A stretch of 40,694 nucleotides of DNA from Chloroflexota bacterium (lineage in GTDB: Bacteria > Chloroflexota > UBA6077 > FW602-bin22 > JAMCWG01). This document shows positions 23,483-31,963 of this stretch, one piece after another; position 1 is the first letter of the stretch; each line of letters opens with the position of its first letter. The notes beneath the pieces were generated by a model. That model did not search any database. It was not told where the DNA came from and worked only from the letters and a program-made list of their open reading frames with translations. The DNA is taken from assembly GCA_023475235.1 (NCBI GenBank), contig JAMCWG010000013.1:1-40694 (forward strand). The letters run 5' to 3'. The translations under genes and the position numbers were made by a program.

Positions 23483-23794
23483 TCGGGTCCTCCGCCACCC
23501 ATCGCTCGTGCTGACCGTCTGATCCACTCTCCAATCTCCTGCAAACCCTGACACCCGGGTGCAAGTTATGATTGAGAGCTAGCACCAATCGGCCCTTGAC
23601 CGAATCTCATTCAAGTCGGCCAGCTTGCTATGACCTGTCAGTTCTGGCGCCTCGGACGGCAGACCCGGTGTCCAGCACAACTGGTCAGGCAAGAACGCGC
23701 CGATACCGGCGTGCTTGTTGAAACGAATGGCTTTGATGTGAGGAGCCTGGGGTTGCAGCTTGTGGAAACTAAACGTCCACCCACACTCTGCTAT

Positions 23795-23819
23795 GCAACC
23801 GCCAGTGACTGGCGGTTGC
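23795..23819. repeat. Short perfect hairpin in the 23483-23997 gap
   Basis: GCAACCGCCAG (23795-23805), loop TGA and CTGGCGGTTGC (23809-23819). The gap otherwise shows only the promoter at 23885-23914; no gene is seen. Confidence 0.55.
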
Positions 23820-23884
23820 TACTTGTCCAGGCCTTGTTGGTGCTTGCTACAGGTACACGCTGGGCCTATATTCTTCCTACTTAG

Positions 23885-23914
23885 AGTATACCCTATTCCT
23901 ACGCGTGAGGACAA
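23885..23914 (-). promoter_or_regulatory. Candidate promoter of the response regulator gene
   Basis: On the minus strand TTGTCC (23909-23914), an 18 bp spacer and TATACT (23885-23890), about 400 nt upstream of the regulator start. The long leader is unusual, so another promoter may exist. Confidence 0.4.
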
Positions 23915-23997
23915 ATTCCATATAGTTAGAAAACGGTTAGAGGAAAACCTTAACCGAGTAGGGAAAAGCATGGCCACAGCGGGCAGGGCCGGACGAG

Positions 23998-26900
23998 TTA
24001 CCGCCCATCTTCCGTATCAGTAACACCGGCATCCGCCAGCGGGTTGTTGGCCGGCTGGTAGCTCAAGGGCAGCTCGATGGTGAAGACGCTGCCCTTCTCC
24101 GGCGCGCCTTCGGCCCAGATGCGCCCACCGTGGGCCGCGATTATCTCGCGGGTGATGTAAAGTCCGATCCCCATACTATCAGCGCTGATCTCCCGTGCCG
24201 CTTGAGCCCGATAATAGCGCTTGAACAGATGAGGAAGCAGGTCCTGAGGTATGCCGATGCCCTGATCGACCACCGTAACACGCGCTGTATCGCCTTCCAG
24301 TTGCACGGATACGCGGACTTCGCCCCCCTCGGGGCTATACCGGATCGCATTGTCTACCAGATTAGCGATGGCTTGCTCCAGATATCCCCGGTCCCAGTAC
24401 CCGATGATCTGACCGCCGATGTCGGTGATCAACCGGTGCTTATCTGTTTTGACCTGCGCCTGCCGGACGTGCTCGCGCACCAGGTCCCCTAGATCGACCT
24501 GCTCCGGGTTCATCTGCAGTCGCCCCATCTGGGCGCGCGAGACGTCCAGCAGCCGGTCCACCAGGAGCGCCGCCTTGTTGACCTGCTCATCGACCGTCTG
24601 TAATATGCTCTGGAAATCCTCATAGTTTGGCAGGGTGCGCATTCGCCGGTGCAGGAACTGTGCGAAGCCCTTGATCGAAGTCAGCGGCGATCTCAGCTCG
24701 TGAGAAGCGAGTGACAGGAACTCATCCTTCATCAGGTCGATTTCCTTCAAGTGGGTGATATCGGTTGCGACGGCAATTGCCCCGTCGACGCGTCCGCCGC
24801 TAAACAGCGGGACGGCGCTCACCTGGGCATAGCCTGTGCGCTTGCCACCCGCGCCGGAGAAATGGACTTCTTCCCCAAGCACTTGCTCGCCGCTCAGCGC
24901 CCTGGTGATGGGGCGACAGGTATCGGCCCCCACCTCGTCCCTATGGACTGACAACGGCAGGCTCCCACTTTCGTCGATATCGAACAACTCGTAAGCAGGC
25001 GCATTGGCTATCAACACGCTCCCCTGGCGGTCGGTCACGCACACTGCCTCGGGAACGTTTACGAGAATGCTTTCCAGGAGCTGGCGCTTGTCTTCCACCT
25101 CGGCGTACAGGCGGGCTTTGTGCACGGTGACTGCAACCGCATTCGCCAGCGCCGACAGCATGCTCACGTCGTCATCTGTGAACGTCCGGTGCGTGCTGAA
25201 ATAGACCTCCACCACGCCCAGAGCATTCCCAGAAGCGTACATCGGGGCCACGATCATCGATCCGGGCGCTTGTCCGCTGGCAAGATATGGGAACCGTATG
25301 TTTGGCTCCTGGCTCACGTCCTCGATGAACCTGACACGCCCCTCAGTCATCACTCTGCCCGCCAGGCTCTCCTCGTATGGAAGGCGGAGACTGAGCCCTT
25401 CTTCCGGATCGAGTCCGACACCGGCGGCCAGGGTGAAGAAATGGCGAGACGGGTCCAGGAGGAGCACGGCGGCAACCGACGACTCCAGTAAGTCCACGGC
25501 GGCCCACACCACTTGCTCGAGTATCTCCTGGGTGGACAGGCTCTCGTTCAGCCGCGCGGTAAGGCTCTGGAGCCTGGCTATCCGCTCCGCCTGCTGCGCC
25601 AGCGTGTGGTTCTGCTCGGCCAGCTCTGTGCTCTGGGCCTGTAGCTCTTCGCTTTGGGCCTGAAGCTCCTCATTCTGCGCCTGAAGCTCCTCGCTCTGGC
25701 TCTGCAACTCCTCGTTCTGCGCCTGGATTTCCTCCGACTGGGCCTGCAGCTCCTCGTTCTGGGCAGCCAGCAGCTCGTTCTTGTCCCGAAGCTCCTCGGC
25801 CAGCGCCTGCACCTGATGGTGGGCCAGCGCGTTCTGGAGGCTCACGCCGACCTGCTGCGCGGATATCTCCACGAAGTCGATTGCCTCGCTTCCCAAGTCT
25901 CGAAGGCTGCCGAGGAGCAGCACGCCGACGATCTGCTCCTGAACGATCATCGGCGCGGCCACGACGGTCCTGGGCGGCGCCTGGTCAAAGCCAAACTTAA
26001 TGTGGAAGGGCGTATCGGCGGGAATGTCACGCACCACGACGCTCCGCCGAGATGCCGCGGCTTCCCCCGGAATTCCCTCTCCCAGGTTGAAGCTGGCGGG
26101 AGAACCGTCGATGGCGTATGATCCGATCCGCCTCAAAGCAGCGGCGCCCCCATCCCCTGGATAGCAGACGTACACGGCGCCGAGCTCCGAATTCGTGTAG
26201 TCGGCGATAACTCGCAGCCCGTCTTTTGCTATCTGATCAAGCCCGAGACTGGACGCCAGCGCCGCCGACAGAGCTGCCCGAGCGGCCAGGCGCTTCTCTC
26301 GCCCGAGAAGCTGCTTGGTCATTGAGCCAAAGGTAGCCGCCAGCTCTCGCATCTCCTGGGCCGTGCCCCCCGCGACCTTCGGATCCTCCACTTTGCCTGC
26401 CAGGTCTACACACGCTGCGAAGTCGCCGCCCGCCAGCGCCCGGCTGGCCTGCACCAGTGTCCTCGCCGGATTTCTAACCGAGCGGGACGTCCCAACCGAT
26501 ACGGCGGCGCCCCCTACGAACGTCAAGAGCGCTATGCCGAAAAACTCGCGGGCCGTGTCCGTTTTCACCTGGCTCATCTGAGCTTTGGCGTCATCTCTAA
26601 GACGAGACTGCAGTGCGACGAACTCCTCAGCCTTCGCAAGTAGCTGAGCACGCGCAGGTATCATCTCCTGCTCGACCACCTGCTCCGCCTCGTCAATGTT
26701 CCCCTGCTGGCGGAAGCTGATCGCTTTCTCGCTCGCCTGGGTGAATGCCGTGGCCAGGGGCTGTATTTGCTCGAAGATCGCCGTACCCTGAGGGTTCTTC
26801 GGCAGCTCATTCAAGCGCGCCACCGCCTCCCTGCCAATCGCGACTGCCCCCTGGTATTCATCGAGATAGTGCGCATCCCCGGAGTAGACGTAGCTGCTGG

Positions 26901-27105
26901 CGGACGCCGATTGGCGCAGATAAGCTGTCTCGATATCGCTGGCAGCCTCGGCCCTCGGCATCACCCGATCTGTGAGGGATGCTTCGACATCGCTCTGACG
27001 CTGTTGCCCGTACGCGTAGACCCCCGCCAGTACCAACAAGAACACCAGTACACCGCCGAAGGCCAGCGCCAGGCGCTGCCCTATGGTTACCTCACGAAAC
27101 AACAC
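23998..27105 (-). CDS. Membrane sensor histidine kinase with HAMP, two GAF and a PAS domain
   Basis: The protein has 1035 residues. TM1 is at about 10-32. An extracytoplasmic four-helix-type sensor (35-185; Ala/Gln/Glu-rich) is followed by TM2 near 190-205 and a HAMP-like segment. GAF 1 spans about 280-430. Residues about 445-495 are a tandem coiled coil of seven-residue units (AQNEELQ, AQSEEIQ, SQSEELQ). GAF 2 is at about 515-670 and a PAS at 675-790. HisKA has H802 (SLASHELRSPLTSIKG), and the ATPase domain has NLVDNAIRYSP, DQGIGIP and GIGLYITREIIAAHGG. The start is GTG 27105 with GGAGG upstream. It overlaps the end of the CheR-type gene by 14 bp, so the two are translated together. The regulator at 22748 lies downstream. 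The input is unknown. Confidence 0.93.
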   Translation of the reverse strand: MLFREVTIGQRLALAFGGVLVFLLVLAGVYAYGQQRQSDVEASLTDRVMPRAEAASDIETAYLRQSASASSYVYSGDAHYLDEYQGAVAIGREAVARLNELPKNPQGTAIFEQIQPLATAFTQASEKAISFRQQGNIDEAEQVVEQEMIPARAQLLAKAEEFVALQSRLRDDAKAQMSQVKTDTAREFFGIALLTFVGGAAVSVGTSRSVRNPARTLVQASRALAGGDFAACVDLAGKVEDPKVAGGTAQEMRELAATFGSMTKQLLGREKRLAARAALSAALASSLGLDQIAKDGLRVIADYTNSELGAVYVCYPGDGGAAALRRIGSYAIDGSPASFNLGEGIPGEAAASRRSVVVRDIPADTPFHIKFGFDQAPPRTVVAAPMIVQEQIVGVLLLGSLRDLGSEAIDFVEISAQQVGVSLQNALAHHQVQALAEELRDKNELLAAQNEELQAQSEEIQAQNEELQSQSEELQAQNEELQAQSEELQAQSTELAEQNHTLAQQAERIARLQSLTARLNESLSTQEILEQVVWAAVDLLESSVAAVLLLDPSRHFFTLAAGVGLDPEEGLSLRLPYEESLAGRVMTEGRVRFIEDVSQEPNIRFPYLASGQAPGSMIVAPMYASGNALGVVEVYFSTHRTFTDDDVSMLSALANAVAVTVHKARLYAEVEDKRQLLESILVNVPEAVCVTDRQGSVLIANAPAYELFDIDESGSLPLSVHRDEVGADTCRPITRALSGEQVLGEEVHFSGAGGKRTGYAQVSAVPLFSGGRVDGAIAVATDITHLKEIDLMKDEFLSLASHELRSPLTSIKGFAQFLHRRMRTLPNYEDFQSILQTVDEQVNKAALLVDRLLDVSRAQMGRLQMNPEQVDLGDLVREHVRQAQVKTDKHRLITDIGGQIIGYWDRGYLEQAIANLVDNAIRYSPEGGEVRVSVQLEGDTARVTVVDQGIGIPQDLLPHLFKRYYRAQAAREISADSMGIGLYITREIIAAHGGRIWAEGAPEKGSVFTIELPLSYQPANNPLADAGVTDTEDGR

Positions 27106-28069
27106 CTGTGGAACCTCCGCTCAATCCCTCTCGGGTCCGGCGGTACAGCCCGGCCCGGCGGTCTATGGTCTCGTAATGCCCCGCTTGTGCCTTGGTCAGT
27201 TGCTCGGCTTCCCCCAGGCACAGATAACCACCCGGGGCTAGGCTATGGGTCAGGAGTTGGAGGACCTGCTCCTGCGCGTGGCGCTGGAAATAAATGAGCA
27301 CGTTCCGGCATAGAACCAGGTGACACGGAATCGCTGGGGACCGCGGGCCGGCCGGCAGACCGGTCCCGGAGAGCAGATCGTGGCGGGCGAACACAACTCG
27401 CCGGCGTATGTCATCACTTAGCTCGTACTGGGAGCCCAGGCGTCCCGGACGGCGCGCCCAATAGGCGGCGATCAGCTCCGGCGAGGTTTCGGCAAGGGCA
27501 CCCTCAGGATACAGGCCACGTGTGGCGACGGCCAGCGCCTCTTCGTCGATGTCCGTTCCCCATATCGTGGCTGCAGGTATGGGCCAGCCCTCTCGCGACA
27601 TGTCAGCCAGGAAGACCGCCATAGAGTAGGGCTCCTCTCCGTTGCCGCAGCCCGCGCTCCAGACCCGCAGCTCGCCGTCAGCCCCAATCTGCCGGACGAG
27701 GTCGGGCAACACCGCATCGCGCAGGTGACCGAAGACATCGGCGTCCCGGAAGAAGCGGCTCACTTTGATCGTGATGTGGGCGAGAAGGTGGTGAGCCTCG
27801 GCTTCATCCTCGGCCATCCGGCGCGCGTATCCACGGTAGTCGGAACATCCCAGCTTATGCAAACGCTGGGTCGCCCGGCGCTCGACGGTGCCGCGCCGAT
27901 AGGCACGCAGGTCGATTCCTTCCCGTTCTCGCACCAACTGGAATATCTGCTCCAGACACGGCTCCGCGTCGCGAGGAACCGCCGAGCCGGCCGATGCGCC
28001 AGGCAGAGTTGTCAATGAACAGACCGCCACACCATTACCGTTGCTCTCAGCCGTCGTGCTTTTCGCCAA
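27092..28069 (-). CDS. CheR-type protein-glutamate methyltransferase
   Basis: The protein has 325 residues from TTG 28069. The CheR N-terminal helical domain (IFQLVREREGIDLRAYRRGT, FFRDADVFGHL) precedes the SAM-binding methyltransferase fold with VWSAGCGNGEEPYSMA, IWGTDIDEEAL and LVLCRNVLIYF. CheR proteins methylate glutamates on chemoreceptor helices. Here no receptor, CheA, CheW or CheB is present; the only partner is the histidine kinase whose start it overlaps. A promoter at 28088-28116 would place the transcription start about 12 nt before the TTG, so the real start may be a downstream codon such as GTG 28030. No ribosome site is decisive. Confidence 0.9.
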   Translation of the reverse strand: MAKSTTAESNGNGVAVCSLTTLPGASAGSAVPRDAEPCLEQIFQLVREREGIDLRAYRRGTVERRATQRLHKLGCSDYRGYARRMAEDEAEAHHLLAHITIKVSRFFRDADVFGHLRDAVLPDLVRQIGADGELRVWSAGCGNGEEPYSMAVFLADMSREGWPIPAATIWGTDIDEEALAVATRGLYPEGALAETSPELIAAYWARRPGRLGSQYELSDDIRRRVVFARHDLLSGTGLPAGPRSPAIPCHLVLCRNVLIYFQRHAQEQVLQLLTHSLAPGGYLCLGEAEQLTKAQAGHYETIDRRAGLYRRTREGLSGGSTGVVS

Positions 28070-28087
28070 ATCACAGCCAACGAATAT

Positions 28088-28116
28088 ATATTAGCGAAAG
28101 AGGGCCATTCTCTCAA
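28088..28116 (-). promoter_or_regulatory. Sigma-70 promoter of the cheR-kinase operon
   Basis: On the minus strand TTGAGA (28111-28116), a 17 bp spacer and TAATAT (28088-28093), directly upstream of the CheR-type gene. Confidence 0.65.
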
Positions 28117-28227
28117 CTCGCAGAGAGTGATATCGTGACATAAGGCGAGACAGCAATTTGTTGACCGCCACGGACTGGCGGGCGAGGTGACTATCGCCTG
28201 GTGCCTATCCTATCCTCAATACCCGTC

Positions 28228-28430
28228 TCAGCCTGGCTCAAGGCACCCCTTGAAAAGAGCAGCGGCCCGCTGCAACACGTTGCCCCGTGCGCCAGCCAAG
28301 CACGCAATGCGGTGCGAGCCGCCCTGGTGGAAGTGTGCTTCGTAGAGCTTCCTCGCGGACTTGAGCGACTGCTCGTAGGCCCGGGCGCTCACGACACTGA
28401 TCGTTGCACCGGCCCTCCCTTGCGGGATGA
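28228..28430 (-). other. Possible gene remnant, unidentified
   Basis: Between the CheR operon promoter and the FAD oxidoreductase stop, one minus frame ending at TGA 28228-28230 reads like protein (SARAYEQSLKSARKLYEAHF, GNVLQRAAALFKGCL) over about 65 codons. There is no start with a ribosome site and I cannot name a family. The rest of 28117-28495 shows nothing. Confidence 0.25.
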
Positions 28431-28495
28431 CGCACCGGGGCCCGCGACGAAGCTACGGTATCTGGAGGATTCCTATGCCAATGTCGGCGTTCGGC

Positions 28496-29998
28496 TCAGG
28501 CGCCTGCTGGAGGCGCGTCCGGTATGCCGCCCAGGTCGGCATTCTGCTCGATCAGCTTACGCTGGATCAGCGATATGTCCAACTGTCGCGGCGTCACCTT
28601 TAGCTGTGAGGATAGCGCAGCCGCCACGCCGGCGGCCTGCCCGGTGGCCATGCACAGCGGCTCGCCGCGCAACGATCCCAGCGCCATGTGGTCCACCGAG
28701 ATGCACCGCCCGGCCACCAGCAGCCCCTCCACATCCTTGGGCAGCAGCGCCCGGTACGGCACATCGTACGCCTTGCCATCCTTGATCTCCAGCCACTGCT
28801 TGCCGCTGAAGCCCTCCGCCGCCGCCGACCAGCCGTCCTCAGAGTGGATGTTCATCGCCCGCCCCCCGCGGGCAATCTTGTCGGGGAACTTGGTCGCGTT
28901 CAGCACATCTTCGGCAGTCATCACATAATCGCCGACGATGCGCCTCGTTTCGCGCACGCCCAGTTGGTCGGCGGTCTGCAATAGGTAGGCGTTCTCGTAG
29001 CCGGGGATGTACTTCCGATAGAAGTTGACTGCCTGCATCACATGCCGCCGGGCCCGCTGGATTCCTTCCGATAGGTCACTCGCATTGGCCAGGTCAAGCC
29101 CATAGACCGAATCCATAATGTGGTTCGTTTCGGTGCGCACTATCTGACCACCACGAATGCTCGTCGAGACCTGGAAGTGCGTGATGGGGTTCCGGGCGCC
29201 AGGGGCCCGAGGCAGGTCGGCCGGATCGACATTCTTCAGAGCTTTCGTCGAGTAACGCACCAGAATTGGCTTATCCTCGCAGTAGCGCTGCTCAATGCCG
29301 TCGATGGAACCGCTCTCGAGGCCCTCCGGGTTTTCCCGCACGAAGGCGAAGAGCTTGGGCAGGTCAACCCCACCCATAGTAAAGACCATCGAGGCAGGCA
29401 TCGTGCGCCCATCCTGGGGCCGGCCCAGCTCCCAGGGAGCGCCCGCCGCTACGGCCAGGTCCGCATCTCCTGTCGCATCAATAAAGACATCGGCCTCCAC
29501 GAGGTGACGGCCTGACTTGTTGTTGACGAGGATGGCCTTTACCATGCCATCCTCGACCACTACATCTGTCATCAGTGAGTCGAGCCAGACCTCAACTCCC
29601 GCTTCATCCAGCATCTCCGAGATGAGGTACTTCAGCAGCTCAGGGTCAAACCGCACGATGCTGCTAGACTCGCCCTTCCTGCTGAAGGCCCCGCCCATCT
29701 CGATGAGCCGGTCCACCACTTCCTGGGCGATGCCACGCACGACTTGCTGTGACTGGTAAGTCGTCTCCTGGTACGGATTGACCGTGCTGATACCCTGATG
29801 AATTCGCATTGTATGGATGCCGATTACCAGGCCGCCGGTCATCATTCCACCCAAGGTCTGGTATCGTTCGACGAGAAGGGTATGTGCGCCGGCCCGGGCG
29901 GCGGCGATGGCGGCGACGAAGCCCGCCGTCCCTCCCCCGGCTACGGTCACATCCCACTTCGTGCGCGAGGCAAAGGCCCGCTCGTCGTTTTCTGCCAT
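28496..29998 (-). CDS. FAD-dependent oxidoreductase (FAD_oxidored type), copy 1
   Basis: The 500-residue flavoprotein has the FAD dinucleotide motif at the N-terminus (VAGGGTAGFVAAIAAARAG, LLVERYQTLGGMMTGG), the middle motif IDATGDADLAVAAGA and the C-terminal flavin-contact block VPYRALLPKDVEGLLVAGRC, ISVDHMALGSLRGEPLCMAT, GQAAGVAAAL. This family (Pfam FAD_oxidored) oxidises unknown small molecules and often lies in carbohydrate or organic-acid gene clusters. No signal peptide is seen. ATG 29998 has AAGGAG 7 nt before it. It follows the solute-binding protein gene after 132 nt that include a hairpin. It is a close paralogue of the protein at 31964. Confidence 0.9.
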   Translation of the reverse strand: MAENDERAFASRTKWDVTVAGGGTAGFVAAIAAARAGAHTLLVERYQTLGGMMTGGLVIGIHTMRIHQGISTVNPYQETTYQSQQVVRGIAQEVVDRLIEMGGAFSRKGESSSIVRFDPELLKYLISEMLDEAGVEVWLDSLMTDVVVEDGMVKAILVNNKSGRHLVEADVFIDATGDADLAVAAGAPWELGRPQDGRTMPASMVFTMGGVDLPKLFAFVRENPEGLESGSIDGIEQRYCEDKPILVRYSTKALKNVDPADLPRAPGARNPITHFQVSTSIRGGQIVRTETNHIMDSVYGLDLANASDLSEGIQRARRHVMQAVNFYRKYIPGYENAYLLQTADQLGVRETRRIVGDYVMTAEDVLNATKFPDKIARGGRAMNIHSEDGWSAAAEGFSGKQWLEIKDGKAYDVPYRALLPKDVEGLLVAGRCISVDHMALGSLRGEPLCMATGQAAGVAAALSSQLKVTPRQLDISLIQRKLIEQNADLGGIPDAPPAGA

Positions 29999-30053
29999 CA
30001 GATGACTCCTTCTTGCTGTATGTACCACCGTACTGCTCGTCCCTATGCGTTGG

Positions 30054-30085
30054 GCCCTGCCGGCCCTGTTGGGAACCGGCAGGGC
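30054..30085 (-). terminator. Intercistronic hairpin between SBP and FAD oxidoreductase genes
   Basis: GCCCTGCCGG (30054-30063) and CCGGCAGGGC (30076-30085) form a perfect 10 bp stem with a 12 nt loop, 45 nt after the SBP stop. There is no T-run. It may partly terminate or protect the upstream message and so give more binding protein than enzyme. Confidence 0.5.
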
Positions 30086-30130
30086 GATGTCGGCCACTTG
30101 TGCGTTCAGGCCAATGAAAGCGACGGTTGA

Positions 30131-31831
30131 CTACCTGTCCAGCCAGAACAACTTGAAGCGCGGGCGGCTCCAGTTGTCCTGCCATCCCTGCAGCGTCTTG
30201 ATGGTCGCATCGAAGCGCTGCTGGGCATACAGGGGCAGGAAGAGCGCGTCCTCGAACATGATCTTCTGGCACCCCTCGTAGATAGTCTGCCGCTTTGCGC
30301 TATCGAGAGCCCGGTCTCCTTCGTCGAAGCACTTGTCGAGCTCAGGATTGCTGTAGAAGAAGGTATTCGCCGCGCCGTTAGTGACGACATTGACGCTGAA
30401 CATAGCTGGATCGGGGTAGTAATTGAGGTTGCCGGTCACGAAGCCCAGCTTACCGGCCAACCGGGCCGCGTTGTGGGCCAGCCGCTCAAGGACGTCGACC
30501 TTCACCTCAACGCCGATGTTCTTGAGCATCGACTGCATAATCTCACCCAACTGCCTGTCTTCCGGGCGATCAATCTGAGTGAGGGTGACTTCCAGCCCAT
30601 TGGGATAGCCTGCATCTTTCAGTAGCTGCTTGGATTTGTCTGGCTGATAGTCATATTTCGACAAGGATGGGTTGTAGCCGATGTTCGCCGAGCTGAACCA
30701 GGAATATAGCGGCTTGCCTATTCCAAGGCCCATAACGTTGGCTATCGCTTGGCGGTCCAGGCCATAGCTCACCGCCTGGCGCAGCTTCACATTGTCCTTC
30801 CACGGCTCAAGGATCGGGACGAAGTTCATACGCTTGGCAGCGTCGTTCCAGGGCAGCTCATGCAGCACCAGGTTGGGATCGGCGCGGACAATCGGAACGT
30901 CCTTGGGAGCTACACGTATCATGAAGTCGATGTTACCGGCTTTCAGCTCCACCTGCGCCACTTTACTGTCAGCAATGAAGCGCTCCAGCACCCCATCGAC
31001 GTACGGCAGCGGCTGGCCGTCAGCGCCCTTGTCCCAGTAGTTCTCATTCTTCACCAGCTTGATATGGTCTCCGGAAACCCATTCGGCCAGCTTGAAGGGC
31101 CCCGATCCGACCGTGGTCTCGGGCTTCAGCCCAAACTGATCTCCATATTTCTCCACTGCCGCTTTGGACACGATACCAGCAGGGTACTGCGCCGCTTCCG
31201 TCATCTGGGCCAGGAACGACGCCGAGGGCTCCTTCAGGGTCAACACCAGCGTGTACGGGTCCTGCACCTTGACTTCTTTAACACTACCGACGGTCTTCTT
31301 CGTGATCGCCTTAGGATGGGTCATCATCCGGTCGAAATTCCACTTGGCGATGTCGGCGTTGAAGTCCGTGCCGTCCTGGAACTTGACCCCTTTGCGCAGC
31401 TTGAAGGTGACCTGTTTCCCATCGTTGCTGAACTCCCACGATTCGGCTAGCTCGGGGAGCAGGGTGAACTTGCCGTCTCGTATCTCGTAATTCAACAACA
31501 CATCGTAGAGCGCGTTCATTCCGCCAGTGTAGAAGTCCGGAACAGGGGAGGTGTGGGGATCGAACCCATTGAATTCGCTGCTGCCGGCGCCGCGCACCGT
31601 TCCGCCGCGCTTGATCTTGGCGGCTGGCTTAGCGGTGGCCGCGGGCGTCACCGCCGAAGACGAAGACGGGGATGGCCCTTTGGGCGCTGCGGTGGGCGCC
31701 GACGACGCCGTCGGCGCTGCCGGCGCCTTGGTGGATACGGCGGTCGGTGTCGGGGATGCGCACGCACCCAACAGGAGAGCTACAATTGTGACTACGACCA
31801 CTGAAGGTACGAATCCGATAGTCTGTTTCAC
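30131..31831 (-). CDS. Family 5 ABC solute-binding lipoprotein, second copy
   Basis: The 566-residue lipoprotein has signal peptide and lipobox VTIVALLLGAC, then an Ala/Pro/Thr/Ser linker to about residue 73. The mature domain opens with KIKRGGTVRGA. Family 5 landmarks are LAESWEFSNDGKQVTFKLRK, DNVKLRQAVSYGLDRQAI and a C-terminus ending RPRFKLFWLDR. The start is GTG 31831 with AAGGA upstream. The gene sits between two FAD oxidoreductase genes on the same strand, with 132 nt on each side, and no permease or ATPase gene is near. It would capture the substrate that the flavoproteins then oxidise, or feed an importer encoded elsewhere. The ligand is unknown. Confidence 0.92.
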   Translation of the reverse strand: MKQTIGFVPSVVVVTIVALLLGACASPTPTAVSTKAPAAPTASSAPTAAPKGPSPSSSSAVTPAATAKPAAKIKRGGTVRGAGSSEFNGFDPHTSPVPDFYTGGMNALYDVLLNYEIRDGKFTLLPELAESWEFSNDGKQVTFKLRKGVKFQDGTDFNADIAKWNFDRMMTHPKAITKKTVGSVKEVKVQDPYTLVLTLKEPSASFLAQMTEAAQYPAGIVSKAAVEKYGDQFGLKPETTVGSGPFKLAEWVSGDHIKLVKNENYWDKGADGQPLPYVDGVLERFIADSKVAQVELKAGNIDFMIRVAPKDVPIVRADPNLVLHELPWNDAAKRMNFVPILEPWKDNVKLRQAVSYGLDRQAIANVMGLGIGKPLYSWFSSANIGYNPSLSKYDYQPDKSKQLLKDAGYPNGLEVTLTQIDRPEDRQLGEIMQSMLKNIGVEVKVDVLERLAHNAARLAGKLGFVTGNLNYYPDPAMFSVNVVTNGAANTFFYSNPELDKCFDEGDRALDSAKRQTIYEGCQKIMFEDALFLPLYAQQRFDATIKTLQGWQDNWSRPRFKLFWLDR

Positions 31832-31963
31832 CGGTTGTTCCTTTTTCCTCTCTTTGCTTCACGTCGGAAACAACATATCAGCTTGCCCGCTGCACAGCGC
31901 CGCTGGCAGGGCCATACGCTAGTTGTCCAGCCACCTCGGCATAGATACGCCAGGTGGGTCACA

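Noticed and set aside
23630-23884. 84-codon plus-strand ORF in the gap before the large kinase
   Set aside because: No ribosome site, overlaps a hairpin and the promoter region of the response regulator.
28201-28785. 194-codon plus-strand ORF
   Set aside because: Most of it is the antisense of the FAD oxidoreductase C-terminus.
29999-31963. Equal 132 bp spacers on both sides of the SBP at 30131 as sign of a duplicated cassette
   Set aside because: The two spacer sequences show no similarity when compared, so the equal length is probably chance.
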